From assembly GCA_029260715.1 (NCBI GenBank), contig JAJDCS010000043.1, forward strand, positions 1 to 64,000: a DNA stretch of 64,000 bases. Reading direction: 5' to 3'. The notes under the pieces are model-generated. The model was given only the letters and a program-made list of their open reading frames with translations, was not told the DNA's origin and ran no database searches. Within the stretch, counting starts at the first letter, position 1, and every line of letters starts with the position of its first letter. Both the position numbers and the translations under genes were made by a program. Below, one piece after another: positions 51,783 to 60,227 of the stretch. Source of the stretch: Phycisphaeraceae bacterium (GTDB lineage Bacteria > Planctomycetota > Phycisphaerae > Phycisphaerales > Phycisphaeraceae).

Positions 51783-52186
51783 GCGAACACCCTTGGCTCA
51801 AAGCTTAATCACAGAAATAATCGGCACAAATCGATTCTGATCATGAATTTGCGTGTGGTGTATCGCTGATCGGGCCAGCGAGGCGAGGTGAACGTTGCGA
51901 AATAGAGACGGGGCAGAGCCGCGTGGCCTAGAGGGTGATCTTGGCGGCTGTATGGGGCGGAGATGCTGGCGGGTGTTAGGCTGGGTGGTTTTGGGCGTCT
52001 TGGCTGCCATTTATGGTGGGCATAACGGGAAAGAAAATATCAAAAAAATAATGAAAAGGTATAGGAAATATTGGGGTTTGTTAGTAAAATGTCAGATTGT
52101 CAATCCGTGCCGCATTTTAGGCGGGGGGGTGTGGGAAATGTCGTTTTAAACTGCTGCTGGATCAAGATTTTTTAAAGGGATTTGCC
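51783..52186. other. Divergent intergenic region before the large PEP-CTERM gene
   Basis: These 404 bp contain no supported gene. A short plus-strand open frame (51895-52149) has a hydrophobic patch but no ribosome-binding site or family resemblance. The stretch from 52020 to 52180 is AT-rich and probably holds the promoter of the PEP-CTERM gene. There is a G-run at 52122-52128. The left end should contain the promoter for the minus-strand glycan cluster. Confidence 0.45.
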
Positions 52187-54433
52187 GTGGATAGAAGCAT
52201 CCTGTCTGTGTTGCGCGCTCTGCGTTTGGGCGTATTGAGCATGGCTGTGTTTGTCGCGGGTGTGCCCTGCTACGGCGTGCTCGTTCGGGAACGAGTGAAT
52301 TTCCGCAGCACGATCGGCGGGTCGGGCAAGGTGATTACGCCAAACGGCACGGTGACGGTTCCCGCTGATGACTTCCCGCCCGACACCAATGGCGCGGTCG
52401 GTCCCAACCATATCGTCGAGATTAACAAGAAAGAGATGCGTTTCTACAACAAGTCCGGTCAGTTGGGGTTCGCCACCTCGCTGGACGGCTTCTGGAACTC
52501 GGTGCTGCCGTCGCCGGTGGATGGCGTGGAGCGTGGGCCGGGGCAGAACAAGTCGTTCGATCCGCGCATCCTGTACGACGAGGGGATGGATCGTTGGATC
52601 GCGGTGAGCGTGAGCAGCGAGCATCGCTTCGATCAAAACAACAAGCTGCTCGTGGCGGTCTCCAACACGCCGGACCCACAGGGGACCTGGACTGCCAACG
52701 CGTTCACCTCCGACCCACTTACAGCCGGCATAAACGCCCCTCTGTCACAAAGATACTGGGCCGACTTCCCGCGTCTGGGTATCGACGAGGAAGGCATCAC
52801 CGTGGCCACCACCTTGTTCGATCTGGATCAGGATCAGAACTCCGGCTTGCAGAATATCTACACTTTTTCCAAAGACGCCATAATCAACAACAACGCGATT
52901 CAGGTGATGTCATCGTCCTTCCATCTGAATGACACGCAAGCGCCGGATTTCGCACAGCCTGTGGTTGAGATCCACTCCAACGGCCTGCTCGCTGCCGTGC
53001 CTAACCTGCCCGGCGGCCTCGTGCCGGTCAAGCCGGTCGGTCACACGCTGATCGGCCTGGGGCCGCAGGGCGTGCCCCAGCGTGTGGACATTGTCAACGG
53101 CGTGCCCGAACCGCTGGAGTCGATCAGCCCGAGTCTGGTCGGCGCTTACCAGGCCAACGTGCCGTCGAAGGGTCTGACGCCCAGCAACCCCATTCCTGTG
53201 AACGTCGGGCCGCACCCACAGGCGGTCATCGAAGGCAGCGTCATCTTTAAGAACGGCTATTACTGGGCTGTGCGTGACAAGTACGACAACTCCACCAACG
53301 ACAGCAATGTGATTGAATGGATGAGGATCGACCCGGTCACCAACCAGGTGGTGTCGGGCCTCATCAAGGATAATAACCCCAACGACAGCGCCCGGCAGCA
53401 CTACTACTACCCTTCCATCGCGGTAAACGACAAGGGCTATATCTTCATTGGTTTCAACGGCTCATCGGGTGAGGATTACATCGGCGCGTACGGTGTGGCC
53501 GGGGAAACGGTCAACGGCAACGTGTCGTTCGGTGGGGTCTTCACCATCAAGGAAGGCGAAAGGCCGTATGAGCGGCTGGATTCGCAGGGGCGAAACCGCT
53601 GGGGCGACTACAGCGCCACGGTTGTGGACCCGGCCAATGACAACGTTTTTTGGACGTTTCAGGAGTACGCACAAGCGTCGTTTGCTGACCTCAGCCCGAA
53701 CACCTACGCCACGCGCATCGCCGCTTATGAAGTTAGCCCACTGCTCAATGCGGCCATCTCAAAGACCTACACCCGCATCGGGCTCAAACGATCCACGGCC
53801 CTGGACGAGGCGGCGTTCGACTTCGCCAAGGAGGTCCACCTGGTGGACATTGGGGGCAAGACATACGAGGTGAACGGGCAATCGTTCCGGCTGCCGCTGG
53901 ACGGCGCGGACGGGTCGTTCGATCTGTCATTCCAGGGCGATGCGCAGAATTACTTGGTCAACGCGCAGGGCTTTCTCGGCGGCGCGGGGGTGCCCGATGC
54001 GCTGGCCGGGTGGGGTGTGCCGCCGGTGTTGACCTTTGACCCTTCGACTGGCGAGGCCTTCGCCGAGTTCTTCAACCCGTACGACTTTTTCCTTAACGTT
54101 GACAACGTGCAGCTGTTCATCAACAACGAACTGCGAAATCTGAACCTGCTCGACTTCGCCACCCCGACGGGCGATCTGGTGAGTGGGGTTCCCACATCGT
54201 TCATCCTCTGGCCCGACCAGACGTTCCGCCTGTCGTTCGGCATTCTGCCGTTTAACACGGACACGTATCTGCTGGCGTTGGCGGAGTTCTCGCGTCTGGA
54301 CGACCCGGACGTGAAGTACAGCGTCGCCGCGGCGGGTGTATTCACTGCGCCCGTGCCGGAGCCGGTCACCGCGGCGCTTGGCCTGATGGGTTTCGCCGCG
54401 TTGTGCACGGCCACGCGGCGGCGGGCAATGTAA
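52187..54433 (+). CDS. Large secreted PEP-CTERM protein of unknown function
   Basis: The 748-residue protein has a signal peptide (VLRALRLGVLSMAVFVAGV, cleavage near PCYG) and a long extracellular region with beta-rich, possibly propeller-like repeats. DTNGAVGPNHIVEINK, FDPRILYDEGMDRWIAVSV, DFPRLGIDEEGITVATT, YYYPSIAVNDKGYIFIGF and RWGDYSATVVDP recur at about 80-100 residue intervals. The C-terminus VPEPVTAALGLMGFAALC plus RRR is a PEP-CTERM tail. The repeated motifs resemble secreted proteins of sialidase-like or BNR-like architecture, but no catalytic motif is identified. The start is GTG with AAAGGGA 6 nt upstream. A terminator follows. Confidence 0.75.
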   Translation: MDRSILSVLRALRLGVLSMAVFVAGVPCYGVLVRERVNFRSTIGGSGKVITPNGTVTVPADDFPPDTNGAVGPNHIVEINKKEMRFYNKSGQLGFATSLDGFWNSVLPSPVDGVERGPGQNKSFDPRILYDEGMDRWIAVSVSSEHRFDQNNKLLVAVSNTPDPQGTWTANAFTSDPLTAGINAPLSQRYWADFPRLGIDEEGITVATTLFDLDQDQNSGLQNIYTFSKDAIINNNAIQVMSSSFHLNDTQAPDFAQPVVEIHSNGLLAAVPNLPGGLVPVKPVGHTLIGLGPQGVPQRVDIVNGVPEPLESISPSLVGAYQANVPSKGLTPSNPIPVNVGPHPQAVIEGSVIFKNGYYWAVRDKYDNSTNDSNVIEWMRIDPVTNQVVSGLIKDNNPNDSARQHYYYPSIAVNDKGYIFIGFNGSSGEDYIGAYGVAGETVNGNVSFGGVFTIKEGERPYERLDSQGRNRWGDYSATVVDPANDNVFWTFQEYAQASFADLSPNTYATRIAAYEVSPLLNAAISKTYTRIGLKRSTALDEAAFDFAKEVHLVDIGGKTYEVNGQSFRLPLDGADGSFDLSFQGDAQNYLVNAQGFLGGAGVPDALAGWGVPPVLTFDPSTGEAFAEFFNPYDFFLNVDNVQLFINNELRNLNLLDFATPTGDLVSGVPTSFILWPDQTFRLSFGILPFNTDTYLLALAEFSRLDDPDVKYSVAAAGVFTAPVPEPVTAALGLMGFAALCTATRRRAM

Positions 54434-54476
54434 GAAACGGGCCTCCGCCGCCAACCCCGCACCACTCAACGACTAA

Positions 54477-54511
54477 CCAACCCCCGGTTCATCACGAACC
54501 GGGGGTTGTTG
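54477..54511 (+). terminator. Terminator-like hairpin after the large PEP-CTERM gene
   Basis: A perfect 12-bp stem (54479-54490 with 54496-54507) with a 5-nt loop is followed by a G/T-rich tail without a pure T-run. It lies 46 bp past the stop codon. Confidence 0.7.
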
Positions 54512-54682
54512 GTTATGGCTGGCAGTCATCCAGAACCACGTTTTTTGAAGATTTTAAGGGAAGCGTGTTGAACATACATTGCAGCGTCGGCGATCCCTGG
54601 TAAGCTGAAGGGTTTGGCCTCGACCCGGCGGGGAGTGCAAGCTTTTGTACCGACCACCGTCGCCGTTGCGTGGAGTGTTCGG

Positions 54683-57600
54683 ATGCAGTTACACAAGACA
54701 TGGTCGCCCTATTTTCGTAGCCCGGCGCGGCTTCGCGGCAAGCGGTGCCACGAAGCGGGCGGTGTGAAGCGGCTCAACCCGCAACCTGGGGAGTTGATCC
54801 GCGCAGCGGTTGCGATCGATTCGGCGGCGAGCGAGGTGTCTTTCCGCCACGAAGGGGCCGGGACCACGGCCGCGTGCGACTGCGACGACTTCGGAGGCGG
54901 GTTTTACTGTTCGTGTATCTGGGCGACGCTGCTGGCGATTGAGCAAGAAGACGGGCCGTTCGCAGGGGGCGTGACGGTTAAAGATTTTGCGAACCCCACA
55001 CCGCCCCGCGCCCGCAAGCGGCACGAGAGCAGCCAAGCGTCACGCTCCACGGAGCCGGCGTGGCAGACACGGCTGGACCTGATCCGCTCGCCGCGTGTGG
55101 GGGGCGGCGGCGACACGAAAGGCCTGGCCCTGCCCATCGAGATTTGCTACTTCGTGTGCCCCAAGCGGTCGGTGAGGCACGAGCGGCTTGTGATCGAACT
55201 TAGCTACCGACACCCGACGTCCAAAGGGTACAGCCGGCTCAAGCGGTTCAAGGTAAGCCCGCAACTGCTTGGTGAGATCACCGACCCCGTGGACCGCGAG
55301 CTGTGCGCGCTGCTGCTGGGCGGCGGTTCGGCGCAGGCGGCGGAAGATGAAGACGTGGCTCCGTACATGATGAACCGGTCGGTCTCTACGTTTGTGCTGC
55401 CCGATGCGTCGGGGCGGGGGCTGCTGGAGCGGATGATTCAGGCGGGGCGGTGCTTCCTGAAAACGGACGGGGTCAGTGACGAAGACGCGCCGGCTTCGCT
55501 TCGGTGGGACGGGGGCGATCCTTGGGTGTTGTGGCTGACGGGCGGTATGCAAGAAGAGGAGCTTGTGGTCGCGCTTGAGTTGCGCCGCGACGGGCAAACC
55601 CTGCCGATCAACGGGCCGGACCTTGTGTTGGGCGGGCCCGCTGGGTTCGTGATTAACCAGGGCGTTGTGGCTGCGTTCGACGACCGCGGGGCCTACCCTT
55701 GGGTCAGCCAGTTCCGCGACCAAACTTGGGAAGACAATAATGGTGACGGTCAGCCGCAGATCCGGGTGTTGAAGCCTGATGCGGGTCGTTTTCTTGAGCG
55801 TCTGGTCCGGTTAGAGGCTTTGCCCAAGGTTGACCTGCCCGACGGGTTGGGCTTGGTCGAGGAGCACGCCAAGCCAACCCCGCACCTGGAGTTGTCCTAT
55901 GAGCCGCGTAAGCCGGGGGGGCGTCGCACAGAGGCCGCGTCGTCTCGCCCGTCGGTGACGGCGAGGGTGTGGTTCGAGTACGGCCAATCGCGTGTTGATC
56001 CTTGGCAGCTCGGCAACAGCGTGACGCTGATGCCCGAAGCGACACAGTCCGAAGATATAGCCGCCTCAACCCCCGGCGAGGGTGGCGCGGACACAGCGGT
56101 ATCGCTGGAGGCGGCCCGGCACACGCTGGCGCACCGGGACAAGCGTTACGAAGCCGAGATGCTGGCCTTGTTGTGGTCGTTGGGCTTCCGCCGCAACCCG
56201 TCGGAGGGCCGGTCGCTGCTGCTGCGTGACAGCCACATCCCCGACGCGGTGGGGCGGTTGTTGGACCTGGGTTGGTCGGTCACCGCGGACCAGACGCCGG
56301 TGCACCTGGCGCAGGCGCCGCGGTTGTCGGTGGCTAGCGGGATTGATTGGTTCGAGTTGCGTGGCAGCGTGAGCTATCAGACACAGGGGGGCGACCGGTC
56401 GTTTACGCTGCCGGAGATCCTCCAAGCGGTCCGGTCGGGCAAGACCATGATCCCCCTGGGCGACGGGACACAGGGGATGCTGCCTCACGAGTGGCTGCGT
56501 GAGCAGGGGTTGCTTGTGAGCATCGGGCGGGTTGAGAAAGACTATTTAAAGTTCAAGCCCACGCAGGCGGTGATCCTTGACTCGCTGTTGCGGCGGCAGC
56601 CGGCGGTGGAGGTGGACGATCGGTTCCGTGTGATCCGTGAGCGGCTGCGAGAGTTTCAGAGCGTGACCGAGGCCGACCCCGGCCCGGCGTTCCACGGCAA
56701 GCTGCGGTCGTACCAGCGCGAGGGGCTGGGCTGGCTGGATTGGCTGGGGTCGCTGAGGCTGGGCGGGATTTTGGCAGACGACATGGGCCTGGGCAAAACG
56801 GTGCAGGTGCTGGGCTTGCTGGATCGCTACTACAACGCCGCGGATAACGGCGACGCGCCACAGCAAAGCCAGGCGGGCGACACACAGGCTACAGAAACAG
56901 ACAACGGCAAACCGCTGCCGTCGCTGATCGTGGTGCCGCGGTCGATTGTGTTTAACTGGATCGACGAGGCCGAACGGTTCGCCCCTAAGCTGCGCGTGCA
57001 AGGGTACACCGGGACTGAGCGGCACGGCTTGCGTGCGGACTTCGCCGACCAGCACGTGATTGTGACGTCGTACGGGCTGATGCGCCGCGATATCGCCGCG
57101 TTAAGTGAGCACCGCTTCGCGTACGCGGTGCTCGACGAGGCGCAGGCGATTAAGAACCCCGGCTCGCAGTCCGCCCAGGCTGCGCGGCTGCTGCGCGCGG
57201 AACACCGCTTGGCGTTGACGGGCACGCCGGTGGAAAACCACCTGGGCGATCTGTGGTCCATTTTCGAGTTTCTTAACCCAGGGATGCTCGGCAACAACAG
57301 CCGCTTCGCGAAGCTGGTGCGGTCGGCGAAGGGGCGGCAACGCGTGACGCGGCCACCAGTCGTGGCTGTGGCGGGTGTGCCGGTCGCCAAAGCGGACGAC
57401 GAGGCGCCCCCGGCGGGGGTGGATCAGGCGGCGGGCACCAAGGCGGTGGTTCGCGCGCTTGGGCCGTTTATCCTACGCCGCACCAAGGGGCAGGTGCTCA
57501 AAGAGCTACCCGAAAAGACTGAGCAGACGATCCTGTGCCAGATGGAGCCGCCGCAGCGGAAGATCTACGACGATTTGTTGGCCCACTACCGGGGCACGCT

Positions 57601-58234
57601 GTTGGCCAAGCGGGAGGGCGCGACGCCGCCCGGTGGGTCGGCGATGCAGGTGCTCGAGGCGCTTCTGCGTCTTCGTCAGGCGGCGTGCCACCCCGGGCTG
57701 ATCGACGCGGAGCGGGCGTCGCAGCCCAGCGCCAAGCTGGACGTGCTGATGGACCGACTCGTTGACTTAATCGAAGAAGGCCACAAGACGCTGGTGTTCA
57801 GCCAGTTCACGTCCATGTTGAGCATCGTGCGCCAGCGGCTCGACCAGCGTGGCATCATCTACGAATACCTCGACGGCCAGACGCGCAACCGCAAACAGTG
57901 CGTCGAGCGGTTCCAGAACGACCCGCACTGCCAGTTGTTTTTGATCAGCCTCAAGGCGGGCGGGCTGGGGCTGAACCTGACGGCTGCGGGGTACGTGTTC
58001 ATCCTCGACCCGTGGTGGAACCCCGCGGTGGAGGCCCAGGCGATCGACCGTGCCCACCGGATCGGCCAAACGCAGCACGTCTTCGCCTACCGCTTGATCT
58101 GTGAAGACACGGTCGAGCAGCGCATCGCCGAGTTGCAGCACCGCAAGCGGAAACTCGCCGAGACGATCGTGGCCGGGCAGGAAAACCTGCTTAGCAGCCT
58201 AACGAAGGATGAACTGGAATACCTGCTGACGTGA
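54683..58234 (+). CDS. SNF2-family ATP-dependent helicase with N-terminal zinc-finger-like motif
   Basis: From ATG 54683 the product has 1183 residues (a TTG at 54614 is an alternative; neither has a clear ribosome-binding site). Near the N-terminus, CDCDDFGGGFYCSC resembles a SWIM zinc finger, but the final His of the CxC...CxH pattern is Cys. A long middle region precedes the ATPase core: ILADDMGLGKTVQVLGLL (Walker A), VLDEAQAIKN (DEAQ box), LTGTPVENHLGDLWS, and in the second lobe LVFSQFTSML, YLDGQTRNR, SLKAGGLGLNLTAA and AIDRAHRIGQ. Such proteins translocate on duplex DNA and remodel protein-DNA complexes. The role in bacteria is unclear, perhaps transcription or repair. It stands alone between unrelated genes. 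Confidence 0.9.
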   Translation: MQLHKTWSPYFRSPARLRGKRCHEAGGVKRLNPQPGELIRAAVAIDSAASEVSFRHEGAGTTAACDCDDFGGGFYCSCIWATLLAIEQEDGPFAGGVTVKDFANPTPPRARKRHESSQASRSTEPAWQTRLDLIRSPRVGGGGDTKGLALPIEICYFVCPKRSVRHERLVIELSYRHPTSKGYSRLKRFKVSPQLLGEITDPVDRELCALLLGGGSAQAAEDEDVAPYMMNRSVSTFVLPDASGRGLLERMIQAGRCFLKTDGVSDEDAPASLRWDGGDPWVLWLTGGMQEEELVVALELRRDGQTLPINGPDLVLGGPAGFVINQGVVAAFDDRGAYPWVSQFRDQTWEDNNGDGQPQIRVLKPDAGRFLERLVRLEALPKVDLPDGLGLVEEHAKPTPHLELSYEPRKPGGRRTEAASSRPSVTARVWFEYGQSRVDPWQLGNSVTLMPEATQSEDIAASTPGEGGADTAVSLEAARHTLAHRDKRYEAEMLALLWSLGFRRNPSEGRSLLLRDSHIPDAVGRLLDLGWSVTADQTPVHLAQAPRLSVASGIDWFELRGSVSYQTQGGDRSFTLPEILQAVRSGKTMIPLGDGTQGMLPHEWLREQGLLVSIGRVEKDYLKFKPTQAVILDSLLRRQPAVEVDDRFRVIRERLREFQSVTEADPGPAFHGKLRSYQREGLGWLDWLGSLRLGGILADDMGLGKTVQVLGLLDRYYNAADNGDAPQQSQAGDTQATETDNGKPLPSLIVVPRSIVFNWIDEAERFAPKLRVQGYTGTERHGLRADFADQHVIVTSYGLMRRDIAALSEHRFAYAVLDEAQAIKNPGSQSAQAARLLRAEHRLALTGTPVENHLGDLWSIFEFLNPGMLGNNSRFAKLVRSAKGRQRVTRPPVVAVAGVPVAKADDEAPPAGVDQAAGTKAVVRALGPFILRRTKGQVLKELPEKTEQTILCQMEPPQRKIYDDLLAHYRGTLLAKREGATPPGGSAMQVLEALLRLRQAACHPGLIDAERASQPSAKLDVLMDRLVDLIEEGHKTLVFSQFTSMLSIVRQRLDQRGIIYEYLDGQTRNRKQCVERFQNDPHCQLFLISLKAGGLGLNLTAAGYVFILDPWWNPAVEAQAIDRAHRIGQTQHVFAYRLICEDTVEQRIAELQHRKRKLAETIVAGQENLLSSLTKDELEYLLT

Positions 58235-58277
58235 CGCGGCGGTCGTCTGGGGCGCGCGGCAATGCTACGCTTTTCAT

Positions 58278-59012
58278 ATGGCTGAACTAGGCGTCAATAT
58301 CGATCACGTGGCGACGCTGCGGCAGGCGCGCCGCACGTATGAGCCCGACCCCGTGTGGGCGGCGGTGGAGGCGCAACTGGGCGGCGCCGATGGAATCACG
58401 GTGCACCTGCGTGAGGACCGCAGACACATCCAGGACCACGACGTTGAGCGGATCAAGGCTAGCTGTCATGTGAGGCTGAATCTGGAGATGGCCGCGACGG
58501 ATGAGATGGTGGGGATCGCCTGCCGGGTCAAGCCGCACCAGGCGATGTTGGTCCCCGAAGGGCGGCAAGAGGTCACGACCGAGGGCGGGTTGGACGTTGT
58601 GGGCCAGCTCTCGAGGCTCAAAGCGATCGTGGCGCGGCTGCACGATGCGGGGCTGGTGACCAGCGCGTTTATCGACCCACAACCGGCGCAGGTGGAGGCG
58701 GCTGCGGCGGCTGGGTTTGACGTGTGCGAGATACACACGGGCGCGTACGCGAGGTTTTTCCATGAGGCGGGTGGGGCAGCGGGCAACGGCGACGTGGCCA
58801 GGCAAATAGCGGCGATCACCGAAGCGGGGCGGCGGATCACCGAAGCGGGGATGCGGTTCAACGCGGGCCACGGGCTGAATTACGTGAACGTCGGGCCGAT
58901 CGCGGCGATGGCGGGGTTGGGCGAGCTGCACATCGGCCACGCGATTGTGAGCCGAGCGGTTTTCGTGGGCCTGCGCGAGGCGGTCGCCCAGATGAAGCGG
59001 CTGATCGTCTGA
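58278..59012 (+). CDS. pdxJ: Pyridoxine 5'-phosphate synthase
   Basis: This enzyme condenses 1-deoxy-D-xylulose 5-phosphate with 3-amino-2-oxopropyl phosphate in the DXP-dependent vitamin B6 pathway. The 244 residues contain GVNIDHVATLRQARRT, ADGITVHLREDRRHIQDHD, LNLEMAATDEM, VPEGRQEVTTEGGLDV, EIHTG and NAGHGLNYVN, all characteristic PdxJ segments with the phosphate-binding and catalytic His/Glu residues. Normal length. The substrate DXP is also the substrate of Dxr, encoded at 10.9-12.1 kb. It follows the helicase gene by 43 bp. The ribosome-binding site is weak. Confidence 0.94.
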   Translation: MAELGVNIDHVATLRQARRTYEPDPVWAAVEAQLGGADGITVHLREDRRHIQDHDVERIKASCHVRLNLEMAATDEMVGIACRVKPHQAMLVPEGRQEVTTEGGLDVVGQLSRLKAIVARLHDAGLVTSAFIDPQPAQVEAAAAAGFDVCEIHTGAYARFFHEAGGAAGNGDVARQIAAITEAGRRITEAGMRFNAGHGLNYVNVGPIAAMAGLGELHIGHAIVSRAVFVGLREAVAQMKRLIV

Positions 59013-59156
59013 GCCGATAATCCATGATATGCTCGTATCGGCGTCGGTCGATGAGGCCTGCGCGGCGGGGGCGAATTATTTATGATGTCGAAACCGGGGG
59101 CGCTAGGCGCGCTTGGTAGCGGCTTGTTTAAGGCCGACTCACAATTGAGGACGCGC

Positions 59157-60188
59157 ATGCTTCGATTCTGCTTATTGTTCACTTTGTTCGCGGCGTCTGC
59201 CGCGTTTGGGCAAACGACGGACGGCCCGGCAGACGGGCCCGCGGCGGAAGGGCCGGTGTGGCCCAAGCCGATGCGGCTGGATCGGTTCATACAGCCAGGC
59301 GACCGGGTGTTGTTCGTCGGCGACGAGCTGACCCAGCAGATGTTCTACACGCGCGCGGTGGCGAGCGCCTTGTTGGCCGGGATGCACGACGCGGGCTTGC
59401 GTTTTTTTAACGGCGGGAAAGAAGGGGCGACCGCGGCGAGCATGCTCGGCGAGATCGATGACTTGCTTGATCTGTGTCGACCCACGGTGGTTTTTATGTG
59501 CTTCGGCCTCAACGACGGCAAGCACCGCGACGTGTCGGAGACGGTGACGGCAATATTTGAGCGTAACCTGACGGCTCTGGTCAAGCGGGTCGGGTCTTAC
59601 CGCGGTGTCCGGCAGGTGGTAATCCTTGGGCCGCCGCCGGTGCCCGGTGGGCTTGAGGAAAACGTTATTCCGACCAACTACAACTGGACGCTTTACGACC
59701 TGTCGCTTGTCTGCCACCGGGTGGCCAAGGAGCGGGGCGTGGGCTTTATCGAGTTGTACAGCCACATGAAGGGCGTCTATCTCACGGCCGAGCGCGCGGG
59801 GGGCGACCCGCTGAGCCTGGACGGGAGGCTGCCCACGGAGGCGGGGCACACGCTACTGGCGAGCATTATTTTGTACGGGATCGGTGTCACGCCCAAGCAC
59901 CTTGACAGCATCGGTTGGTCGCCGCTGCCACCGACTCAGATGCGTCGTGTGCGTGGCGCGTTGGCGTTGAAGCTCAAGTCGGTGGACTTGGAGGCCGCTC
60001 ACCGCAGCCACAGGCTGTACGTGGCGATGCAGCCGTTCGACGAAGCATTTTTCAGGCTGTGGCGTCTGACGGACAAGCGGTCTTCGGGGCCGACGCCGGA
60101 GTTGTACCGGTCGCAGATGCAGCAGGCCTGGGCGGATGTGGAGGCGATGGCGAAAGAGCACTACGGCTCGGTGGGGGCGGGAAAATAG
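59157..60188 (+). CDS. SGNH-fold protein lacking catalytic Ser and His
   Basis: The 343-residue protein has a signal peptide (LLFTLFAASAAFG) and an SGNH/GDSL-hydrolase-like fold. Block I is FVGDELTQQ, where Glu57 replaces the nucleophile Ser of GDS. Block II has the Gly in FFNGGKEGATA, block III has Asn119 in FGLNDGKH, and block V is LDGRLPTEAGHTLLA, where Asp222 is kept but Leu225 stands in place of the usual His (DxxH). It is therefore probably not an active serine hydrolase and may be a carbohydrate-binding or regulatory relative. The ATG at 59157 has TTGAGG 6 nt upstream. The C-terminal 90 residues form a basic helical extension. It is convergent with the TPR-protein gene. Confidence 0.75.
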   Translation: MLRFCLLFTLFAASAAFGQTTDGPADGPAAEGPVWPKPMRLDRFIQPGDRVLFVGDELTQQMFYTRAVASALLAGMHDAGLRFFNGGKEGATAASMLGEIDDLLDLCRPTVVFMCFGLNDGKHRDVSETVTAIFERNLTALVKRVGSYRGVRQVVILGPPPVPGGLEENVIPTNYNWTLYDLSLVCHRVAKERGVGFIELYSHMKGVYLTAERAGGDPLSLDGRLPTEAGHTLLASIILYGIGVTPKHLDSIGWSPLPPTQMRRVRGALALKLKSVDLEAAHRSHRLYVAMQPFDEAFFRLWRLTDKRSSGPTPELYRSQMQQAWADVEAMAKEHYGSVGAGK

Positions 60189-60227
60189 CTTTCAGCGGCG
60201 CGGCGGGTCTTGGGGTTACGGGCCCGC

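Noticed and set aside
51895-52149. Small plus-strand frame with a hydrophobic patch before the large PEP-CTERM gene
   Set aside because: No ribosome-binding site precedes it, the composition is non-coding-like, and it overlaps the probable promoter region.
59014-59041. Inverted repeat CCGATA/TATCGG after pdxJ as a terminator
   Set aside because: The stem is only 6 bp with a 16-nt loop and no T-run follows.
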